This document shows positions 1 to 8,153 of a DNA stretch of 64,000 nucleotides, in pieces; the first letter of the stretch is position 1; every line of letters begins with the position of its first letter. Under the pieces are notes generated by a model that made no database searches, had not been told where the DNA came from, and saw only the letters and a list, made by a program, of their open reading frames with translations. Source of the DNA: Brevibacillus sp042683565 (GTDB taxonomy: Bacteria > Bacillota > Bacilli > Brevibacillales > Brevibacillaceae); the NCBI RefSeq assembly GCF_042683565.1, contig NZ_JBHUJW010000043.1, forward strand, positions 310,001 through 374,000, read 5' to 3'. Position numbers and translations under genes: made by a program.

Positions 1-267
1 GTTAAAATCCGTCTGAAACGCATGGGTTCCAAGAAAGCTCCTTTCTACCGTGTAGTAGTAGCTGACTCCCGTTCCCCACGTGATGGCCGTTTCATCGAAG
101 AAATCGGTTACTACAATCCGGTTGCTCAACCGGCAGTGGTAAAAATTGATACCGAAAAAGCGGTACAATGGATTCTGAACGGTGCAGCTCCAACTGATAC
201 CGTTCGCAACCTTCTGTCCAAAGAAGGCGTTCTCGCGAAAGTACACGAAACCAAATACGGCAAATAA
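1..267 (+). CDS. rpsP: 30S ribosomal protein S16 (5' end cut by window)
   Basis: Small-subunit ribosomal protein that binds 16S rRNA and helps 30S assembly. The reading frame is open from base 1 (VKIRLKRMGSKKAPFYRVVV), and S16 normally begins MAVKIRLKRMG, so only about two codons are missing. The 88 visible residues match the usual 80-90 residue length and include the typical RDGRFIEEIGYYNP segment. Codon use is biased as expected for a highly expressed gene. It heads the khpA/ylqD/rimM/trmD block as in other Bacillales. Confidence 0.97.
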   Translation, partial: VKIRLKRMGSKKAPFYRVVVADSRSPRDGRFIEEIGYYNPVAQPAVVKIDTEKAVQWILNGAAPTDTVRNLLSKEGVLAKVHETKYGK

Positions 268-287
268 GCCGTTCATCTGGAGGTCTG

Positions 288-518
288 ATGATGAAAGCGC
301 TGGTCGAAACGATCGCAAAGGCTCTCGTCGATCATCCGAATGAGGTTCGTGTCAACGCAGTGGACAAAGAGCGCACACTCGTCTTTGAATTGTCGGTGCA
401 TCCTGATGATATGGGCAAAATCATCGGCAAACAGGGACGAATCGCGAAAGCACTGCGCACGGTCGTGATGGCTGCCTCCGTGGAAGCGGACAAGCGCGTC
501 ACGGTTGAAATTGTTTGA
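288..518 (+). CDS. khpA: KH-domain RNA-binding protein KhpA (YlqC)
   Basis: Single KH-domain RNA chaperone of 76 residues. The KH signature is clear: GKIIGKQGRIAKALRTVV, with a GxxG loop at about residues 46-49. KhpA proteins usually partner KhpB/Jag and affect cell division or elongation in Firmicutes (family knowledge). A GGAGG lies just upstream of the tandem ATGATG; either the first or second ATG may be used. It sits 20 bp after rpsP, so the two are probably cotranscribed, and it is followed by a terminator. Confidence 0.93.
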   Translation: MMKALVETIAKALVDHPNEVRVNAVDKERTLVFELSVHPDDMGKIIGKQGRIAKALRTVVMAASVEADKRVTVEIV

Positions 519-523
519 GTGAA

Positions 524-553
524 AAGGCTGGGAGCATTCCCAGTCTTTTTTCT
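524..553 (+). terminator. Rho-independent terminator after khpA
   Basis: The hairpin arms AAGGCTGGGA and TCCCAGTCTT flank the loop GCAT and contain one G-T wobble. A run of Ts follows. It probably ends or attenuates the rpsP-khpA transcript ahead of ylqD. Confidence 0.85.
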
Positions 554-685
554 TAACGTTTTCGGAAGGCGCGAAAACTTGCCCGCAATACGCTTGCGCT
601 CTTCCATGGACAAACCTCGGCAGATAGTTTGCATGAGCGATACTGGACGGCTGTTCTGATCGGCCGTCGAAGGGAGTGGCTGGAA

Positions 686-1111
686 GTGCTCACGGTGATT
701 CGTTCGGTACAGGTCAAAATCATTATGACAGAAGCCTCCCGCGCGGCGCTTGTCGAGCAGTATGCCGGACAAATTCGCCAGCATCGCGAGGCTTGGGAGC
801 AATGGCAATTTCAGTCGAAAAAATTACTTGCGGACGCCAAAAAGAAGTCAGCAGATACATATGCACTGGTCCAGGAGAAAATTGCCCGGGAAGATCAGAA
901 GCGCAAGGAAAAGCTGGAAATGCTCCAATTTCAGCTGCAGCTGGCGGAGCAGTTGCCGGTGGGCAGCGAAATGGACTATCAGACCGTGCAAAGCCCCGTG
1001 ACGGTCCAAATCGGCGATGTGTGGGATGAAATCATGACCGGAACGGAAATCCTGATAAAAGATGGTCAGGTGCATGAGATTCGGCAACGAACAAAAGGAC
1101 CTCAGGTGTGA
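686..1111 (+). CDS. ylqD: YlqD family protein
   Basis: Small cytoplasmic protein of unknown function (141 residues) conserved between khpA and rimM in Bacillales. The middle (about residues 25-90) is strongly charged and helical, with many K/E/Q residues consistent with a coiled coil, followed by a short beta-rich tail. The GTG start at 686 is chosen because it follows an AGGGAG-type ribosome site at about 670 and gives an N-terminus (MLTVIRSVQVKIIMTE) like the family. An upstream in-frame ATG at 629 would add 19 unlikely residues. Function is not known. Confidence 0.8.
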   Translation: MLTVIRSVQVKIIMTEASRAALVEQYAGQIRQHREAWEQWQFQSKKLLADAKKKSADTYALVQEKIAREDQKRKEKLEMLQFQLQLAEQLPVGSEMDYQTVQSPVTVQIGDVWDEIMTGTEILIKDGQVHEIRQRTKGPQV

Positions 1112-1131
1112 GTTTAGGAGGAGTGAACGGA

Positions 1132-1647
1132 TTGGAAAAGCGTTATTACGGAGTGGGCAAGCTGGTGAATACCCACGGTTTGCGCGGGGAAGTGCGGGTC
1201 ATTTCCACCACGGATTTTCCCGATCAACGTTTCCGCAAAGGGAGTGAGCTGTTTCTGTTTCACCCGACTCTCCCGGAGCCGTTGAAATTGAAAATCGCGA
1301 CCCGCCGTTCGCACAAAGGGTTTGAAATATTGAGCTTTCAAGGCTATACGAATATTAACGACATCGAAAAGTACAAGGGCGGCGAGCTGAAAATTCCGGA
1401 AGAGGCCTTGATGGAGCTGGAAGAGGACGAGTTTTACATCCACCAGCTGATCGGCTGCGAGGTGGTCACGGACGAAGGAGAGGAGCTGGGAAAAATCGTC
1501 GACGTGCTGCAGCCTGGAGCCAACGATGTCTGGGTCGTCAAAGGCGGGCGCGGAGAGATTTTGCTGCCGTACATCGATGATTGCATCAAGCACGTGGACG
1601 TCGCAAACAAACGCGTGGTCTGCCATCTGATGGAAGGCTTGCTGTAG
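1132..1647 (+). CDS. rimM: Ribosome maturation factor RimM
   Basis: 16S rRNA-processing factor for maturation of the 30S head; it binds S19. At 171 residues it has the usual length. The N-terminal RimM domain starts YYGVGKLVNTHGLRGEVRV, and a PRC-barrel domain covers about residues 95-170 (IGCEVVTDEGEELGKIVDV). I chose the TTG at 1132 because TAGGAGGAG at 1115-1123 is ideally spaced from it. The GTG at 1108, which overlaps the ylqD stop, would add eight residues not typical of RimM. The gene is followed at once by trmD. Confidence 0.94.
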   Translation: MEKRYYGVGKLVNTHGLRGEVRVISTTDFPDQRFRKGSELFLFHPTLPEPLKLKIATRRSHKGFEILSFQGYTNINDIEKYKGGELKIPEEALMELEEDEFYIHQLIGCEVVTDEGEELGKIVDVLQPGANDVWVVKGGRGEILLPYIDDCIKHVDVANKRVVCHLMEGLL

Positions 1648-1660
1648 GAGGGCTCGGCGC

Positions 1661-2407
1661 ATGCGCATTGACATTTTGACCCTGTTTCCCGAGATGTTTG
1701 CAGGCGTCTTGTCCAGCAGCATCCTGGGAAAGGCGAGCGAAAAGGGACTCGTAGAATTTCACGTGACGAATTTTCGCGATTTCTCGGAAAGCAAGCACGG
1801 CACGGTAGATGATACGCCGTATGGCGGCGGCGGCGGGATGGTGCTGAAGCCGGAGCCGCTGTTCCGTGCGGTGGAATCGCTGGCGGGCGACAAGAAGCCC
1901 CGCGTCATTCTTATGTGTCCCCAGGGAGTGCCGTACAACCAAAAGCTCGCAGAGGAGCTGGCGCAGGAGGAGCAGCTCGTCTTTATTTGCGGCCATTACG
2001 AAGGGTACGACGAGCGCATCCGCGAACATCTGGTCACAGACGAGATTTCCATTGGCGACTACGTGCTCACGGGCGGAGAGCTGGCTGCGATGGTCGTCAT
2101 TGACAGCGTCGTCCGCCTGCAGCCAGGGGCGCTCGGCAACCAGACATCAGCAGTCGAGGACTCCTTTTCCACAGGCTTGCTGGAGTACCCGCACTACACG
2201 AGACCGGCCGAATTTCGCGGCTGGAAGGTTCCGGATGTCCTCTTGTCCGGCCACCACGCCAACATCGTCAAATGGCGGCTGAAGGAGTCGCTGCGCCGCA
2301 CGAAGGAGCGCAGGCCCGACCTTTTGGAAAAGCTGGAATGGACACCGGAGATGAAAAAGCTGATGGCCGAACTGGAAACGGAGAAAAAAATGGGGGACAA
2401 ACCGTAG
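1661..2407 (+). CDS. trmD: tRNA (guanine-37-N1)-methyltransferase TrmD
   Basis: SPOUT-class enzyme that uses S-adenosylmethionine to make m1G37 next to the anticodon, preventing +1 frameshifting. Its 248 residues match the family. The signature YGGGGGMVLKPEP is at about residues 53-65, and the deep-knot cofactor site includes GDYVLTGGELAAM (about 131-143) and LGNQ. The start MRIDILTLFPEMF is canonical. It lies 13 bp after rimM, in the same operon. Confidence 0.97.
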   Translation: MRIDILTLFPEMFAGVLSSSILGKASEKGLVEFHVTNFRDFSESKHGTVDDTPYGGGGGMVLKPEPLFRAVESLAGDKKPRVILMCPQGVPYNQKLAEELAQEEQLVFICGHYEGYDERIREHLVTDEISIGDYVLTGGELAAMVVIDSVVRLQPGALGNQTSAVEDSFSTGLLEYPHYTRPAEFRGWKVPDVLLSGHHANIVKWRLKESLRRTKERRPDLLEKLEWTPEMKKLMAELETEKKMGDKP

Positions 2408-2415
2408 AAACTCCC

Positions 2416-2444
2416 TTGTAGTCGGACGCCTGATGTGTTAATAT
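2416..2444 (+). promoter_or_regulatory. Predicted SigA promoter for rplS
   Basis: A TTGTAG -35 at 2416-2421 and a TAATAT -10 at 2439-2444 are separated by 17 bp. Transcription from it would give an rplS leader of about 115 nt. Confidence 0.7.
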
Positions 2445-2449
2445 ACTTC

Positions 2450-2565
2450 TTGTGGCAATTTTGCCCGCTGACTAAGGCGGTCCGCTACTCGTATCTCAGG
2501 CAAATGCGCTGGGCCAACGATTTGGTAGACGAGTAAGAACGTCTGATCGGAAGGAGGGAATTCAA
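2450..2565 (+). promoter_or_regulatory. rplS 5' leader, candidate L19 autoregulatory RNA
   Basis: GC-rich untranslated stretch between the predicted promoter and the rplS ribosome site (GGAAGGAGG). It contains several short complementary segments. Low-GC Gram-positives are known to carry an L19 leader element at this place. I did not fold it or match it to a covariance model, so the assignment rests mainly on position. Confidence 0.4.
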
Positions 2566-2913
2566 ATGAACCAAGTTATCCGTGAATTGGAAAAAGAGCA
2601 ATTGAAACAGGACATTCCTGCGTTCCGACCTGGTGACACCGTACGTGTACACGTAAAAGTTATCGAGGGTCAGCGTGAGCGTATTCAGCTCTTCGAAGGC
2701 GTTTGCATTCGCCGTCGTGGTACTGGTATCAGCGAAACATTCACCGTTCGTAAGATCTCTTACGGCGTAGGTGTTGAGCGTACCTTCCCATTGCACACGC
2801 CGAAGATCGACAAGATCGAAATCGTGCGCCATGGTAAAGTGCGTCGTGCGAAACTGTACTATCTGCGTGACCGCGTGGGTAAAGCAGCTCGTATCAAAGA
2901 AATCCGTCGATAA
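2566..2913 (+). CDS. rplS: 50S ribosomal protein L19
   Basis: Large-subunit protein at the 30S-50S interface. It has 115 residues, the usual length. Recognisable segments are IPAFRPGDTVRVHVKVIEG and the C-terminal block RRAKLYYLRDRVGKAARIKE. It has a strong GGAAGGAGG ribosome site, its own predicted promoter and a downstream terminator, so it is probably expressed as a single unit. Confidence 0.98.
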   Translation: MNQVIRELEKEQLKQDIPAFRPGDTVRVHVKVIEGQRERIQLFEGVCIRRRGTGISETFTVRKISYGVGVERTFPLHTPKIDKIEIVRHGKVRRAKLYYLRDRVGKAARIKEIRR

Positions 2914-2935
2914 GCGTTTGCTAACGCATAGGAAA

Positions 2936-2967
2936 GAGGACTGGTCTGCTAGCCAGGCCTCTTTTTT
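2936..2967 (+). terminator. Rho-independent terminator after rplS
   Basis: The hairpin GAGGACTGG / CCAGGCCTC has one mismatch, a short loop and a run of six Ts. Confidence 0.88.
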
Positions 2968-3048
2968 CCATTTCGGCACATATTGCGTGTGTTCGGGCAT
3001 CGTCAAGGCAACAATAGGATGGACGAGCTAACATGGGAGGATTCGATC

Positions 3049-3612
3049 ATGAGCGAAGAAGTTACCTCCACCCGCGCCAAAAAGAACGAGTTGTGGGAAT
3101 GGACCCGGGCGCTGGTTATTGCCATTATCCTGGCGTTTCTCATCCGGACCTTTCTGTTCGCCCCCTTTATCGTAGAGGGCGAGTCCATGGAAACCACCTT
3201 ACATAACAACGAGAAACTGGTCGTCAACAAGGCTGTCTATTATTTGCGGGAGCCAAAGCCAGGCGAGATCATCGTCTTCCATGCGGAGAAGACGCGCGAT
3301 TATATCAAGCGGGTCATCGCCGTTGCGGGAGACACGGTAGAAGTCAAAAACGACCAGCTCTACGTAAACGGCAAGCTGGTAGAAGAGCCTTATCTGGCGC
3401 AGCATAAGGCGGAAGCGAGACGGCAGGGCGAACCTTTTTTCACGAACGACTTTCCCCCTGTCAAAATACCGGCGGACCACATTTTTGTCATGGGAGACAA
3501 TCGGCTGAACAGCCACGACAGCAGGGCGATCGGGCCGGTCGCTGTCAGCACGGTCGTGGGGCGGGCCGAATTTACGTTCTGGCCGCTCGCAGATGTCCGC
3601 ATGGCGCGATAA
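3049..3612 (+). CDS. lepB: Type I signal peptidase
   Basis: Membrane-anchored serine protease that removes signal peptides from secreted proteins. At 187 residues it is a typical Gram-positive SipS-type enzyme. One membrane helix spans about residues 20-38, followed by the catalytic serine motif GESM (Ser46) and the catalytic lysine in DYIKRVIAVAGDTV (Lys87). The conserved box GDNRLNSHDSR is also present. The ATG at 3049 has GGGAGG upstream; in-frame ATGs before it lack a site and add non-family sequence. Likely clients in this window include the Big_2 protein at 8539. Confidence 0.95.
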   Translation: MSEEVTSTRAKKNELWEWTRALVIAIILAFLIRTFLFAPFIVEGESMETTLHNNEKLVVNKAVYYLREPKPGEIIVFHAEKTRDYIKRVIAVAGDTVEVKNDQLYVNGKLVEEPYLAQHKAEARRQGEPFFTNDFPPVKIPADHIFVMGDNRLNSHDSRAIGPVAVSTVVGRAEFTFWPLADVRMAR

Positions 3613-3658
3613 AGAAATGGCAGACAAGCAGGAACCGCATCAAGGTAGGTGAGAAGAA

Positions 3659-4552
3659 ATGACAATCCAATGGTTTCCGGGCCACATGGCAAAAGCGCGC
3701 CGTCAAGTGACGGAGAAGCTCAAACAGATTGATGTGGTCATTGAATTGCTGGATGCGAGACTTCCTCTCTCCAGCCGAAACCCGATGATTGATGAAATTG
3801 TCAGCGAGAAGCCGCGGCTGATCTTGCTGAACAAAGCCGATCTGGCAGATGAAAAAGTAACCGAGCAATGGATTGCCTATTTCCGCAATCTGGGGATTCG
3901 GACTCTTCCGATTGACGCCCTTAGCGGCAAAGGCGTGAGCAAGCTGCCCGAGCTGTGCAAGGAACTCGCTGGCGACATGCTGGCCAAGAGAGCCGAGCGG
4001 GGGATGCAGGCGCGGGCGATCCGCATCATGATTCTCGGCATTCCAAACGTGGGCAAGTCTTCCCTGATCAATCGCCTGTCCAAACGCTCAGTGGCGCAGA
4101 CGGGAGACCGACCTGCCGTGACGAAAGCGCAGCAGTGGGTAAAAATGGGAGACACGCTGGAGCTTTTGGATACGCCGGGGATTTTGTGGCCGAAGTTTGA
4201 AGATCAGATGGTCGGTTTGCGGCTCGCCGCGAGCGGCGCTATCAAAGACGAACTGCTCGATTTTACGGAAGTCGCCTTGTACGCCATCAGCTACATGATG
4301 CACTACTATCCGGAGCGGCTATTGGAACGGTTCAAGCTGAAGGAGCTGCCTGCAGACCGGGTGACAATGCTCGAGGAAATCGGGAAGAAGCGCGGCTGTC
4401 TGGTGTCTGGCGGCAACATCGACTACGACAAGGCAGCAGAGCTGTTTTTGCGGGAGCTGCGTTCAGCCAAGCTGGGCCAGGTATCGCTGGAACGTCCGAT
4501 CGACTGGGAAATGGACGAGCCGATCGGCAAGCCGCTTTCCTTGGCCGAATGA
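3659..4552 (+). CDS. rbgA: Ribosome biogenesis GTPase RbgA (YlqF)
   Basis: Circularly permuted GTPase needed for late 50S assembly (family knowledge). The 297 residues show the permuted order G4 (NKAD, about 61-64) before G1 (GIPNVGKSS, about 127-135) and G3 (DTPG). The start MTIQWFPGHMAKARRQV is the family signature. It follows lepB by about 46 bp and is closed by a terminator. Confidence 0.96.
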   Translation: MTIQWFPGHMAKARRQVTEKLKQIDVVIELLDARLPLSSRNPMIDEIVSEKPRLILLNKADLADEKVTEQWIAYFRNLGIRTLPIDALSGKGVSKLPELCKELAGDMLAKRAERGMQARAIRIMILGIPNVGKSSLINRLSKRSVAQTGDRPAVTKAQQWVKMGDTLELLDTPGILWPKFEDQMVGLRLAASGAIKDELLDFTEVALYAISYMMHYYPERLLERFKLKELPADRVTMLEEIGKKRGCLVSGGNIDYDKAAELFLRELRSAKLGQVSLERPIDWEMDEPIGKPLSLAE

Positions 4553-4570
4553 TCGCGAAAGGCAACGGAA

Positions 4571-4604
4571 AACCTGTCTATCGACTGCGGTAGACGGTTT
4601 TTTT
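4571..4604 (+). terminator. Rho-independent terminator after rbgA
   Basis: Arms AACCTGTCTA and TAGACGGTT (one bulged base) are followed by seven or more Ts. Confidence 0.82.
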
Positions 4605-4631
4605 ATTCCGTACACAAGGAGAAATGCATCA

Positions 4632-5408
4632 ATGAATGTCGAGGAAATGTCGATAAAGGAAATACGGGACTGGCTCGAAAAATTGGAGGAAATACCCAAA
4701 GATTTTTTACAATTGTTAAAGAATGACAAGCGAGCAGGCGTGCAGCAGATCGTTCGCAAGCAGGAAGCGGCGCTGGCCCGCCAGGAAAAGCTCGCGCAGC
4801 AGTGGGCGGACATGACGCAGTACGAGCGCAGCCTGCGGGAAAAGGGACGGCAGTTCATTTTCGGTGTGGACGAGGTAGGGCGCGGACCGTTGGCAGGACC
4901 GGTGGTGGCAGCTGCTGTCTGCCTGGCTGCCGACTTTTACTTGCCGGGATTGAACGACTCCAAGAAAGTACCTGTTGCCACACGTGAGGCTTATTACGAG
5001 GTCATCATGCGCGATGCGTTGGCCGTCGGGATCGGGATCGTGGATGCCGCCCGCATTGACGCCATCAATATTTTGAACGCCACGAAGGAAGCCATGCTCC
5101 TGGCGCTCCATAATGCCGGAACAGCGCCGGATGTGTGCCTGATTGATGCGGTGCAGCTAACAGGGCTTGCCTGCGAGCAAGTGCCGATCATCGGCGGTGA
5201 CGGGAAGAGCGTTTCCATCGCGGCTGCATCGATCGTCGCCAAAGTGACAAGGGACCGGCTGATGGCCGATTACGCGCGCGAATATCCGCAGTACGGTTTT
5301 GAAAAACATGCCGGTTACGGGACTGCGGAGCATTTGGCTGCGATCGCCCGCTTCGGTGTGACGCCGATTCACCGGAAGACGTTTACAGGAGTGAAGGAAC
5401 AAGCGTAA
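4632..5408 (+). CDS. rnhB: Ribonuclease HII
   Basis: Removes ribonucleotides and RNA-DNA hybrids from DNA. The 258 residues include an N-terminal extension of about 70 residues typical of Bacillus RNase HII, then the catalytic start FGVDEVGRGPLAGPVV with the metal-binding pair Asp80-Glu81. Further on are LIDAVQL and GDGKSVSIAAASIVAKVTRD. The start ATG has AAGGAG upstream (about 4616). It follows rbgA as in other Bacillales. Confidence 0.96.
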   Translation: MNVEEMSIKEIRDWLEKLEEIPKDFLQLLKNDKRAGVQQIVRKQEAALARQEKLAQQWADMTQYERSLREKGRQFIFGVDEVGRGPLAGPVVAAAVCLAADFYLPGLNDSKKVPVATREAYYEVIMRDALAVGIGIVDAARIDAINILNATKEAMLLALHNAGTAPDVCLIDAVQLTGLACEQVPIIGGDGKSVSIAAASIVAKVTRDRLMADYAREYPQYGFEKHAGYGTAEHLAAIARFGVTPIHRKTFTGVKEQA

Positions 5409-5449
5409 TCGCTTTAACAGTAAATGGAACTGCGGGAGGTGAAGGTACC

Positions 5450-7495
5450 ATGTTTTCTCCGTCACAGTTGATTCAATCGCTGGTGCAGCGCGCGCCTGTT
5501 CCAGCACAGAAGCCGGTAGAGCTGACGCCAGGGCAAGTTTTCAAAGGGACAGTCGTCAAGCAACTCCCGGATAACATGGCTCTCGTCCAGATTGGCGGAT
5601 TGCAGGTGCAGGCAAAGCTTGAGGCCAAGCTCGAACAAGGACAGAAAGCATGGCTGCAAGTACAGCCCCAAACTGACGTCGTGACGCTGAAGGTGCTGGA
5701 TACTCCGGTGGAGGGGCCGGGAAAAGAGGCTTCCCTGGAAGGGCTGATCCGCTCGCTGGGGCTCGCAGAGACGAAAGAGAGCAAAGTCATTGTCAGTGCC
5801 TTGATGAATGCCAATTTGCCGATTAACAAAGAGACGGTGCAAGCATTCGCGGCAGTCGCCGCTCGTCTCGGTGTGGACGACGCGACGGTGGAGGCATTCA
5901 TGATGGCTGTCAAGCGGAATTTGCCGTTAACACCGGATACGGTTGCGGGTCTCAAAGCGTTTCTTGGCGAGAAGCCGATCAGTCAGGCGATTCAAAACTT
6001 TGTGCAGCAAGCCGCGCAATTTTTGGCGCAGGACGCGGAAGGGGAGGGCCAGGCAAGGGCTACGGTGGTGACAAGCCAGCCAGGACAGGCGGGCGGAGCA
6101 GGAGCGGCGACAAGCCAGCCAGCACAGGCGAGCGGAGCAGGAGCGGCGACCAACCAACCAGGACAGGCGAACGGAGCGGTGGTGACAAGTCAGCCGGGGC
6201 AAGCGGGCGGAGCACTGCGCCAGCTTGTTTCCGCCTTGCAGGAAAAAGTGGCTGCTCTGCCGCTGACCTTCGCGCCATCCGCAGAAGCCGGGCAGACCGC
6301 AGCCCTTGTGGCGGCCAATCAGGCAGACGGGAGCCGAACAGTCGCAGCAGCAGACGGGCAGGTCGAGGCACGCGGGGGGAACGTTGCGAATGCGCCCGCA
6401 GGAAGTCAGCTGCCTTCAGGTGCGTCTGTTCCGACAGCGCCGGGATTGCCAGCCGGGAAGCCGCCTGCAGGGGGCGTGGAAGGGCAACCAGTCGGTTCCG
6501 CCGTGACGCAGCAGAATCAGCAGCAGCTTCCGGCAGGCAAAGGAATTGCAGACAGCGCTCCCATGCCCGCAGGCAGTGCTTCAACGCCGAACCCGGGGAC
6601 GAATCAGGGGACAGCGGGATTTGCCGATGTTGCGCGCGCAGAGGGTGGTATGCCGCAACAGTCGGCCACCCCTGCTGGAGCAGGCAAGTCCGGTCAGCAT
6701 CTGGCAGACATGCCGCCAGTACGCGCCGAGACGACTGATGCTATGACCCCAGCCAGCGCCGGTACGCTCCGGCACGGCACAGAGGAGGCACCGCAGGCCG
6801 CTCCGCCGGCAAATTTCCCTACGCAGTCCGCCACGAACCCGGGCAGCCATCCCATCCAGACACTGCTTCGCCAGCTCGGAATCGCACACGAGCGGGAGCT
6901 GATGGGACAGGCGTTGTCAGGGGGCGCACCTGAGGCTGGCTTGCACAAGCAGATGGAATCTGTCAAGTCGCTGCTGCTGCAGATTACGCAATCGCAGTCG
7001 CAGCATCTTCCCGCAGCATTGCGGGAGGCGGCTGACCAGCTCTTGCAGCACGTCACCGGCCAACAGCTGATGCTGATGCCGCAGGCGAACCAGGTATTTT
7101 CGCAGGTCGTCATGCAGATTCCCATCCGCGCAGGCAGCGGCGAGGAAACAGCCTATGTGCAGATTGAGTCGAAGAAAAAGGACGGCGGACAAGTGGACGC
7201 AGAAAATTGCCGCTTGTTTTTCCACCTTGAGCTGCAAAAAATGGGGACGACGATGATCGATGTCAGCATTGTCAATCGCATCATCAATTTGCAAATTTTT
7301 ACGAACACTCCCTGGGTGGAAGGACTCGTCCAAGGGATGAAGGAAGGGTTCGCCGGACAGTTGCAGGAGGTCGGCTACCATCTGTCTGCTGTGCGCGTTC
7401 GATCCATTCCCGAGCAGCGGACGAAGAACTCTGTCGCCCCAGGAGCCAAAGGCGCCATTTTCGCCGATTACAAAGGAGTGGATCTGCGGATATGA
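5450..7495 (+). CDS. ylqG: YlqG-type protein with FliK-like C-terminal domain
   Basis: Large protein (681 residues) at the position of Bacillus ylqG; function not established. Residues 1-190 are ordered, beginning with a small beta-rich module (PGQVFKGTVVKQLPDNMALV). Residues about 205-490 are low-complexity A/G/P/Q/S with short tandem repeats. The last about 120 residues resemble the Flg_hook domain of FliK (LFFHLELQKMGTTMIDVSIV followed by the AGQLQEVGYHLSAVRV region). The layout of ordered N-domain, flexible linker and hook-type C-domain is that of a molecular ruler. A direct ATGA overlap with the FlhB-like gene downstream supports a link to type III export (inference). GGGAGG precedes the ATG. 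Confidence 0.75.
   Translation: MFSPSQLIQSLVQRAPVPAQKPVELTPGQVFKGTVVKQLPDNMALVQIGGLQVQAKLEAKLEQGQKAWLQVQPQTDVVTLKVLDTPVEGPGKEASLEGLIRSLGLAETKESKVIVSALMNANLPINKETVQAFAAVAARLGVDDATVEAFMMAVKRNLPLTPDTVAGLKAFLGEKPISQAIQNFVQQAAQFLAQDAEGEGQARATVVTSQPGQAGGAGAATSQPAQASGAGAATNQPGQANGAVVTSQPGQAGGALRQLVSALQEKVAALPLTFAPSAEAGQTAALVAANQADGSRTVAAADGQVEARGGNVANAPAGSQLPSGASVPTAPGLPAGKPPAGGVEGQPVGSAVTQQNQQQLPAGKGIADSAPMPAGSASTPNPGTNQGTAGFADVARAEGGMPQQSATPAGAGKSGQHLADMPPVRAETTDAMTPASAGTLRHGTEEAPQAAPPANFPTQSATNPGSHPIQTLLRQLGIAHERELMGQALSGGAPEAGLHKQMESVKSLLLQITQSQSQHLPAALREAADQLLQHVTGQQLMLMPQANQVFSQVVMQIPIRAGSGEETAYVQIESKKKDGGQVDAENCRLFFHLELQKMGTTMIDVSIVNRIINLQIFTNTPWVEGLVQGMKEGFAGQLQEVGYHLSAVRVRSIPEQRTKNSVAPGAKGAIFADYKGVDLRI
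6071..6214 (+). repeat. In-frame tandem repeats in the ylqG linker
   Basis: Units begin at 6071, 6110, 6149 and 6185 with lengths of 39, 39, 36 and about 30 bp. They encode variants of TSQPGQAGGAGAA. Unit length is a multiple of three, so copy change would lengthen or shorten the linker without a frameshift. Confidence 0.85.
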
Positions 7496-7785
7496 GCGAG
7501 ATGAGTCCATCCGACAGCAAGCGAAAGCAGGCAGTGGCTCTGAAATATCAGGCAGGGACGATGGAAGCGCCGAAAGTGGTGGCGAAAGGAAAAGGCTACG
7601 TTGCGGAAAACATCCTGAAGACGGCGAAAGAGCACGACATTCCTGTCCAGGAAGACCCTTCGCTGGTGGAGGTGCTAGGCAAGCTGGATCTCAACCAGCA
7701 AATCCCGCCGGAGCTGTACCAGGTGGTGGCGGAAATTCTCGCATTTGTCTACCGGCTGGACAAAGGAGGGGCAGGCAGAGGATGA
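7492..7785 (+). CDS. flhX: FlhB C-terminal-domain-like protein (FlhX/YlqH)
   Basis: A 97-residue cytosolic protein of the EscU/FlhB switch family, without the membrane domain. The sequence KVVAKGKGYVAENILKTAKE and the tail QQIPPELYQVVAEILAFVYR closely parallel the end of FlhB in this window (45130-46227). The autocleavage motif NPTH is absent, as in other free-standing copies. It overlaps ylqG by 4 bp and yraN by 4 bp, so it is translationally coupled. It may substitute for cleaved FlhB C-domain or interact with YlqG (inference). Confidence 0.88.
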   Translation: MSEMSPSDSKRKQAVALKYQAGTMEAPKVVAKGKGYVAENILKTAKEHDIPVQEDPSLVEVLGKLDLNQQIPPELYQVVAEILAFVYRLDKGGAGRG

Positions 7786-8153
7786 GCGAACGGCGGCGTG
7801 CTTTGGGGCAGCAGGGAGAGCAACTGGCAGAGACATATCTCATACAAAAGGGATACGAAATCGTCGGGCGCAATGTGCGCACGCGGCGGGGAGAGATCGA
7901 CTTGATCGCTGTTGATCGCGGTTCGCTCGTTTTTGTTGAGGTGCGGACGCGCTCCAGCCTGGCCTTTGGTACCGCCGCCGAATCGGTCAGCTGGCGGAAA
8001 CGGCAGAAGCTGCGGGAGCTTGCCATGGAATATTTGCAGGGTCTGTCCCGCTATGTGCCTGCCTTTCGCTTCGACGTCATCGCCATTCATGTCAGCCGGT
8101 CGCACGAGTCAGGCAGACATGCGAGCATCGAACATATCGAGCATGCTTTTTAA
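7782..8153 (+). CDS. yraN: YraN family (UPF0102) endonuclease-like protein
   Basis: Small protein (123 residues) with a restriction-endonuclease-like fold. The family pattern RGEIDLIAVDRGSLVFVEVR is present; the usual EVK is EVR here. An N-terminal LGQQGEQLAETYLIQKGY is also typical. The biochemical role is unsettled, though nuclease activity has been proposed for the family. It starts within the flhX stop (ATGA) and is the last gene of the block before a terminator. Confidence 0.9.
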   Translation: MSERRRALGQQGEQLAETYLIQKGYEIVGRNVRTRRGEIDLIAVDRGSLVFVEVRTRSSLAFGTAAESVSWRKRQKLRELAMEYLQGLSRYVPAFRFDVIAIHVSRSHESGRHASIEHIEHAF

